A DNA stretch of 64,000 bases from Campanula takesimana. Its lineage: Eukaryota > Streptophyta > Magnoliopsida > Asterales > Campanulaceae. A model generated the notes under the pieces. That model saw only the letters and a list, made by a program, of their open reading frames with translations. It had not been told where the DNA came from and made no database searches. The DNA is taken from NCBI GenBank assembly GCA_026119855.1, contig JAOWBW010002525.1, forward strand, positions 1-64,000, in the 5' to 3' direction. The translations under genes were made by a program, and so were the position numbers. Positions 58,001 through 64,000 of the stretch are shown piece by piece (position 1 is the stretch's first letter; each line of letters begins with the position of its first letter).

Positions 58001-58229
58001 GGTAATAATGAAAACAAACAAAGTGTTTAAGAAAGAACAATAAATGCTTGGCAATTCCATGAGCAAAAAAAAAAAAACACAACGAAAGTAAACGGCTAAG
58101 AGAAATAGGGATCAAAAGAAGAGCAATTAAATACATTACAAAATAATGTCAAAATGGAGTCAAATATTCAAATTCACGGAATCTAATACTATTACAAAAA
58201 GGGCCCCAGGACGCAGCCCGGTTTGATCT

Positions 58230-61200
58230 TCAGCTGCCCGGCGGCGGGTTAACTTCCACTTCTGGAACAGAATCAAAGGCAGTATGGTCAGCTGTAGAAC
58301 GAGCCAGAGCTTCAGAGGCTTCGGCTAGAGCGGAGGCAAAAGCCGAAAAGGGAAGAACAATACCTTCAACGAAGGGGCCATTGGGGCCAAATACCTTCTC
58401 CAGAGCCGCGGCCAGAGACAAGGCGGATTCATCACCCGTAAACCGCAAATCATCTATCATTTTGATCAAGGGTTGAACGGTTACAGGTGAAACCGGAGGC
58501 AGAGCATTCCGAACCGACTCGGGCAAGGCTTCAAGCTGATGATCGGCAAAAGGCACTAAGGAATGACCATTAAAGCATTCCGGATCCGTGGCCACGATGG
58601 AACAAAGGATAGTGATCTCTTGGGCAGTATATTTCCCAGTGGCCGCCAGATTCCGGGCAATAGTATGCACCGCCTGTTCATATTGCTCATTGCCCGCGAC
58701 GGATAATTTGTCAGAGTACTCTGCGGACTCTTTGAATTCAGCAACCGCCTTGCCCCTCTCCTCCTCCAAGACCCGCTCACGTTCATTCTCATAGCGCATT
58801 TGGTCAAGAAGTTTGCCGTCCAGCTCGTCCACTCTGTTGGACACCTCCGCGGACTTCTTCCTCTCCGCCTCCAAAAACCTCAGGAGCTCAGTATTGCGAG
58901 CATCAACACTCGCCTTCTCAGCCTCAGCCCGCTCTTTGGCTTCTCGAGCAGCGGCCAGTTCACTACTTAATTTAGATACCTCCTTGGCCGCGCTAACGAC
59001 CTCCGCATCTTTACTCTTTAATTCCTGGCCGGCGCTCTCCACAGTCTTAGTCAGCTTTTGGACCTCATCCCTCGCCGACATCAGCTCATTATTCCTCGCC
59101 GCGATCACGGCGGCATCAGACTCGTGTTGGGTCCGCAAATAGATAACCTCGTTGGCAATCTGCAAATAACAAATGTGATTAGACTACGATGCGGAGAGAA
59201 GCACGATATAAAACCCAAGTCAAAAACGAACCTCGGTCAAGCACAAGCCCACGTTGCCCGCGGCGGCGATAGGATTCGAAGCAGCCAAAACCTTCTGTTG
59301 GTAATCTGGAAAATAGAGGCGATGCATCAGCCCATCACCAACATAAGCATTAGCGCTCCGGCGGCTGTGAAGATCCACCCCATACACCTCAGGGGCCTTG
59401 GCTATCTTAAGCCCGAACTCCCGGGCGCGCTCTCGATCCTCAATTGACTCCACCGGGAATAGATTGGAGCATAGGGTCCCTCTCGAATGAGATAAGACCG
59501 TAAAATCACCGGAGGAAGAGCCAACCCTCTGATATTTATCCCTCTGCGGGGACGCCGGGTCCACGATAGCAGGGCGTTTCTTCGTGGGCTCGGCAGCAGA
59601 CAGACCTACGCCAGAGGCTTGGGAGGAATGGCCGGTTCCAATCACTGATTTACCGCGGCCAGCGCCTTGGCGGGGATTCGGGGGCAGGTTCCGGGTCAGT
59701 TGCGGCTGAGAAACCACCGCCCCGGACTTATCAACCTTGTCCGTGACAGGGATCTTGACCCCAGGCCGCGACCTTGATTTCTGCGGCGGACTTGGGAGGC
59801 ATCGTGTCGTTTGGGTCTGCGAACAAGAACAACAGTCAGGCGGGTAAAAACAAAGCGAAAGAAGACAAGAAAAATAATACGAAAGTGTACAATAGAAGAG
59901 ACCGAGTAAACCAGGGTCTGCACAAGTCTCCCCCGAATTACAGGCCGAGCAATCAGAAAGGAAAGCAAATGATTGATGAACTTTCTAATCAGGATCTCGT
60001 AACATAGGGGCCATAATGACCCTGGGCTCGGGGCCACCCCGGCGAAGATCAAGAGCTCCTCATCGCTAATAATTGAGGAGACGTCGTAAACTTGAGGAGT
60101 CTCCACAACGGACTGGTCGTCCAGGGTAACCCTCTTCGTAAACTGGGCAAGATAGGCCTCCATCGCCGCGCTCAGCTCTCGGCCTTCTTCCGGATCAGGA
60201 AAGTTTTGGCGGGACATCGAAATCGGCGCTAAGTTGTCAGGACGAGGGAATGGCCAGCCTAAACGGTTCTGAATAACGAAGGGATATCTTTGCCACTGAT
60301 CGAACTTGTTAGTAGCTGCGGAAAAAATCTTCTCAGACCGCGGTTTGGTCTTTAAGCTCAAGCAGCCCGCAGTGACTTGATGGGTGAAGTAAATATGGAG
60401 CGCGGACAAAGAAGGCTCATACCCCAACATGCGGCTTACGACTATAAAGGATACCAGATAGCGAATGGCATTCGGGGTCAGGTCCATAGGCAGGCAATGG
60501 GTGAACTCAAGAAATTCACAAAGAAACGGATCCAAGGGAAGGCGCAGCCCGTTTTCAAACTGAGCCGGGTAGAATATGCAGGCAAGGTTCTCGGCCCGGA
60601 TCAAGGGAGGAGTCATTGATCTCCCACCCATGAGAGACTCGTATTCAATAAGACCGTAGACGAGATAGACTTTGGAGTCGACGCGGAACTGCGACAAATA
60701 CTCATCACCATCATCCTCCTCGCTTTCGTCCCTCAAACCCGCGCCAGAGCTAGACGCACCTGCTTGACTGGTCCTCCTGTTATCAGGGCCCTCGGGAAAG
60801 GAATCTACGATCCTAACAGGGGAGCGAAGCAAGTTGACCTTGCGAGCAGTATCAGGGGCCAGCCTCTCCAGTTGCCCGCGTGAGTCCGACTGAGTATCTG
60901 AAGAACCATCTCCCACGACATCCCGGGCAGGTTCATCCAATAAGAATTCGTCGCCATCATCAGCCCGTTCTGAAGCATCCCCGTTGCTAGTCACTTCAAT
61001 CACCCCAGCACCCGCGGAAACGTCGCGGTTATGGCCTTGAACGGGCAGATCGTCATCCAGAGGGACATCCAACCAAGACTGGGCATTAGAACCGCTTGCA
61101 GACACGCGGTCTCCACCTAATCTCACCAACCTTCTAGCGTTACCGGCCATATCTACATTATCGGGGAATCGAGTTAAAACCGCTTTCACAAAGACCCCCA

Positions 61201-61438
61201 ACTGTTCCTCGCCCCCTATTACCCTCATTCTACCCGTGTCAAAATGAACTAAGGGGCCTGTCTCCCACAGCAGGGGTAGGATCCAAGAGTCCCACTCATA
61301 GACTATCCCTATGGTCATAAAAGCATCCCGGGAAAGCCTTTTCCAGGCATTTATCAGATACCGGTAAATCCCTCCCGTTCGTCGACAACAACCGAAAAGG
61401 TCCGGACGAAGCATTCTCCCCAGGTCCAATTCATCCAT
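58230..61438 (-). CDS. Antisense gene of the Gypsy element (gypsy-type transposon domain plus coiled coil)
   Basis: Three inferred exons on the minus strand: 61438-60038, 59816-59232 and 59159-58230, all phase 0, giving 971 residues without an internal stop. The first donor (GTGGCC) is weak; the second (GAG|GTTCGT) and both acceptors (CGCAG, TGCAG) are good. At about residues 265-355 it has LRLPLDPFLCEFLEFTHCLP, MDLTPNAIRYLVSFIVVSRM and HIYFTHQVT, matching the 'putative gypsy type transposon' domain (PF04195, Transposase_28). An acidic Ser/Asp-rich linker precedes it. Exon 3 is a long charged coiled coil (ELAAAREAKERAEAEKASVD). Such antisense genes are known in Tat elements such as Retand and Grande; their role is not established. 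Confidence 0.75.
59160..59231 (-). other. Intron 2 of the antisense gene
   Basis: 72 bp, GAG|GTTCGT to TTTGCAG|ATTGCC on the minus strand. Removal joins NVGLCLTE to IANEVIYLRTQ in frame. Confidence 0.75.
59817..60037 (-). other. Intron 1 of the antisense gene (donor uncertain)
   Basis: The acceptor TTCGCAG|ACCCAAACG is good and is needed to enter the long exon 2 frame. Of the GT sites near the exon 1 end, only GCCGGG|GTGGCC keeps phase 0. Read through without splicing, the frame shows a hydrophobic, low-quality stretch and stops at 59696. Confidence 0.55.
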
Positions 61439-62130
61439 AATCACAGTCAAAGGTTTTTTCAACAAAACTTTATAAAATCAAAGATGGACCCAGGATTCCT
61501 AAGAAAGAGACAAGTTAACCGGTTAGAAATCGGAGATTCGGTGGTTAAAAGTTAAAAGCTTGGTTCGTGATGTGATAAGTTATGAAAACACGGCGTGTTA
61601 AGTTTCTACCCCCGATGAACGGTGGAGAGGACCGAAGGCGAAAAGTTAGCAATCAGAAACCAGCGACGAAAATAAAAAGGGAAGCACTACCTGTTAAATC
61701 GATCGAGTTAAGGAAACAGAAGAAGCAAATCAACGTCGTTATCAGCAATATTTCTCTCAAGAGCGATGGCCAAAGATTAAAAATACCGAAGGTCTTTGAA
61801 TAAGCCAGTTAGGGTTATTTATACCCCCAGAATGGGTCGGGCTTAAACCGAAGATCCGGAGCGACCCGGCTTAGACCCGGAAAACGAAGAGGCGGGAATC
61901 AGCTTTTTCGAATTCCAATGACGGTTCGCGTTTAATGAGCGTGCTCCTTGTCATATCAAGGACCTGACAGCTACGTCACTAGCCTGACTCGTGGGGCCCA
62001 CTGTCCTGTCATCAACCACCATTGTAAGACTCCCGTCCCATGATATTCCGTGCACGTATTTACTGCAGTTTGCTCGGGCCGAGACATGGAAGTGTAACTC
62101 CTCGCGCCGCTCATAAATAAGCTGACCCTC

Positions 62131-62145
62131 GGAGTTAGGGGCCAC
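62131..62145 (+). other. Polypurine tract region of the Gypsy element
   Basis: GGAGTTAGGGGCCAC directly precedes the 3' LTR; the purine-rich GGAGTTAGGGG is the likely plus-strand primer, somewhat weak by composition. Confidence 0.55.
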
Positions 62146-62789
62146 TGATAAGACCGAGCATCGCAGACCGGACCGGACCCGGTTCAAAGCCAGTACAAGC
62201 GAGCTCGACCCATCAAACCGGATAAGCCCGCAAGCTAGTAAGCCCGAGAGATCCGGGCTTCATGATAATCATAACCGGGGTAGCTCTGCCTCCCGCTATT
62301 CTTAGGGTCCCGTGTTGATCACTCGAACTCCTGCCCGGAGCCCGCAGCAGCCAGCTGTCACAAACGTACCACAGACGTTACCTGTTCGTACCTGACACAC
62401 CATAACGGTTGGTGGTGGAACCATGTTTCCCTGACAACACGCCACGTTCCCAGCCACTCCCCTGGCCGAACCAATGAGGACCTGCCGCGTGTCCCTCCGG
62501 TACAAGGGCGGTTAGTACCTTAAACCTACCTCCTCCTTCTACTCATATAAATACTCCTATCCGCCCCAAAGGGCCAGGTACGTGCTCTATCCTATTCACA
62601 CACACAAGGCTTTCACAAGCTTTCTACTTAGGTTTTCCTCAGAGATCTTACTCTCACACCCGAGGGCCTAAGCCGGATTCCAACCCGGCCTTGGTCTTAA
62701 CGGTGTTCTTGTTTGTGTTGTGATCAGGATCAAGAGACAGCAAAGTTGGAGTTCTATCTCCGTGACCCCAGAAATCCAGGGCGTCATCA
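62146..62789 (+). repeat. 3' LTR of the Gypsy element
   Basis: Same length (644 bp) as the 5' LTR, three substitutions. TATAAATA at 62546-62553. Followed by the ATACG target duplication. Confidence 0.95.
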
Positions 62790-62794
62790 ATACG

Positions 62795-63635
62795 GAGGAG
62801 GAAGTATATGGTATCTCATCTCAATAAAATCAATAAAATGTAACTCATGCTATCATGAGATGCTATCATGAGATGTAACTTATTTTATTATGAAATGTAA
62901 CTTTTAGTGTATAATTTTTCTGTCTTATTGTACATGTCAAACTTTTTTTTCGTCTATCTTAAATGGGCAAATGACAAATAAGGGTCTAAAGTTTGGGGGT
63001 CCTTCGTTGAAAGAGGTTCGATGTTCTAAAATTCGCAGAGGATGGTCTAAAGTTGACGAAAGCTAACAATTAAGGTTTTTTATGGAAATTTTAGATTTTT
63101 CAGTTAAATCAACATGTGTCGTGCACACTGCACATAACTGAAATTAATTTTACTATTAAACGGGTAAAATATTTTAAGTTAAAGGGACTAAAAGTAAAAA
63201 TTTCACTACTATATGTATAATTCACAAAATTATTTTGTAAGAAAGAATCACTATATTGTTTCTTTTAAAAAGAGATTAATTACACAATTTTTTATTTTGC
63301 TTTTGAAAAAACATTTTACTAAATAAGTTTTCCTTAAAAAAGGATTTCACTGAATTATTTTTATTTATTTTTTTGAGAAGATATTGCACTAAATTAGTTA
63401 CTGAAATTATTATTTTTTGGAAAAATAATTTCATTCAATTTTTTAAAAAAAAATCGCTAAATTAATTGTATTTTGATTTTTTTTCCTGAATTATTTTGTT
63501 TTTTTTTTGTTTGAAAATTATATTCCCCCCCCCCCTCTTTGTTATGTGACCCATGTCACTCACCGTCTCATGCATATAAAAATGATATATATAATTAAAT
63601 TTAAAGGTAGATAACATTGGTTAAAGAGAGAGTTG
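62795..63635. other. AT-rich intergenic DNA
   Basis: No coding frame or RNA gene seen. Runs of A/T, a C-run at about 63525, and short imperfect repeats (TTTTTGAGAAGATATTGCACTAAATTAG-type) that look like old relics. The sequence before and after the Gypsy element (GGAGGAGGAAGTA) recalls a MITE end. Confidence 0.55.
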
Positions 63636-64000
63636 GTGATGTAAAGACGCAGCGGAATAGTAACTAACAATTGATCGGAATCAATTATTCTGCAAGGAAT
63701 AAGAATTCCCGAAGAATTTCAATGAAATTCTTGAATAAATAAATAAAGGAGGTTAAAGAAGGATAAATAATTGCTAAGCAATTCAATTTTTATTGAGATA
63801 ATCTAATTTTCGGAATACAACTTTAAGCCTATTTTATAGTGCCCATAAAACTTGAAAAACACTCCTAAACCTTCTAGGAATAACCCTAACCTATATGGTA
63901 ACATAATAGGACTCAAAAATAGCAAAATAACTCTTAATCCTACTCTAAAACTTTCTTTAAAAGACCTATCAAAAATAATGATGAAAATAACAAATAAAAT
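63636..64000 (-). repeat. Possible Copia LTR, cut by the window edge
   Basis: Starts near TGATGTAAAGACGCAGCGGAA, comparable in position and style to the TGCGCAGCGGAAGATAG of the Copia LTR at 6451. It is followed by AATTCTTGAATAAATAAA and CCTATTTTATAG. No PBS is visible to its left, so this is a guess. Confidence 0.3.

Larger units (their letters stand above)
50741..62789 (+). mobile_element. Complete Tat-lineage Ty3/Gypsy retrotransposon (12 kb)
   Basis: Two 644-bp LTRs (50741-51384 and 62146-62789) are flanked by the 5-bp duplication ATACG (50736-50740 and 62790-62794). The order gag, protease, RT, RNase H, integrase is that of Ty3/Gypsy. A second, archaeal-type RNase H, a tandem array in the 3' region and an antisense gene between pol and the 3' LTR are known marks of the Tat lineage (Retand, Grande, Ogre relatives). 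The LTRs differ at only three positions, so insertion is recent, yet pol carries one stop and two frameshifts. Confidence 0.93.

Noticed and set aside
57457..58017. Minus-strand open frame of 186 codons made of 25-residue repeats
   Set aside because: It follows from the 75-bp array, whose period is a multiple of three, so one stop-free unit keeps the frame open. No domain and no support for translation.
61465..61465. Start of the antisense gene at a TTG
   Set aside because: A standard ATG lies nine codons further on at 61438 in the same frame and is the more likely start.

Overview
This is a window of a plant nuclear genome, almost certainly a eudicot. The evidence is GT-AG introns, two class XI LRR receptor kinases, a plant RBR ubiquitin ligase, a plant mobile domain (PMD) gene, and plant Copia, Tat-type Gypsy, TRIM, SINE, MULE, hAT and Stowaway-like elements. 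I cannot name the species. About half the window is transposon, much of it nested. Only three host genes are clear.

Layout. 1-11027: two minus-strand Copia elements, one (1-7820, left LTR cut by the window edge) inserted in the reverse transcriptase region of the other (7821-11027). 11028-20620: AT-rich intergenic DNA packed with MITEs, a SINE split by a TRIM (15615-16159), and MULE-like fold-back elements. 20629-22802: a MULE-like transposon with a 9-bp target duplication, carrying a three-exon PMD gene and two large palindromes; it ends about 140 bp upstream of the start codon of the RBR ligase gene (22949-25819). 29728-32790 and 43251-46607: a tandem pair of CEPR1/XIP1-type receptor kinase genes. 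Short homologous blocks also remain in their flanks. Between them lie a MITE, a LINE split by a hAT-like element that carries part of a methyltransferase gene, and a MULE inside another MULE. 48.4-50.7 kb: further MITEs. 50741-62789: one complete Tat-lineage Ty3/Gypsy element with 644-bp LTRs differing at three sites and a 5-bp target duplication. It has gag-pro, a broken pol with two RNase H domains, a 75-bp tandem array, and a spliced antisense gene. 62795-64000: AT-rich DNA, ending in what may be another Copia LTR.

The receptor pair is the biological centre. Both copies match CEPR1 in architecture, but copy 1 has lost residues of the kinase core (first glycine of the P-loop, helix-C glutamate), and copy 2 has one extra A at the start of exon 2 that shifts the frame just after the APE motif. 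Copy 1 may be an impaired kinase; copy 2 is either a recent pseudogene or affected by an assembly error. Several other reading frames here are broken by one base in a homopolymer (C11, A4, G6), so assembly error must be excluded first.

The best candidates for something undescribed are the MULE carrying the PMD gene, the hAT-like element with a captured methyltransferase fragment, and the apparently intact 971-residue antisense gene in a Gypsy element whose pol is dead.
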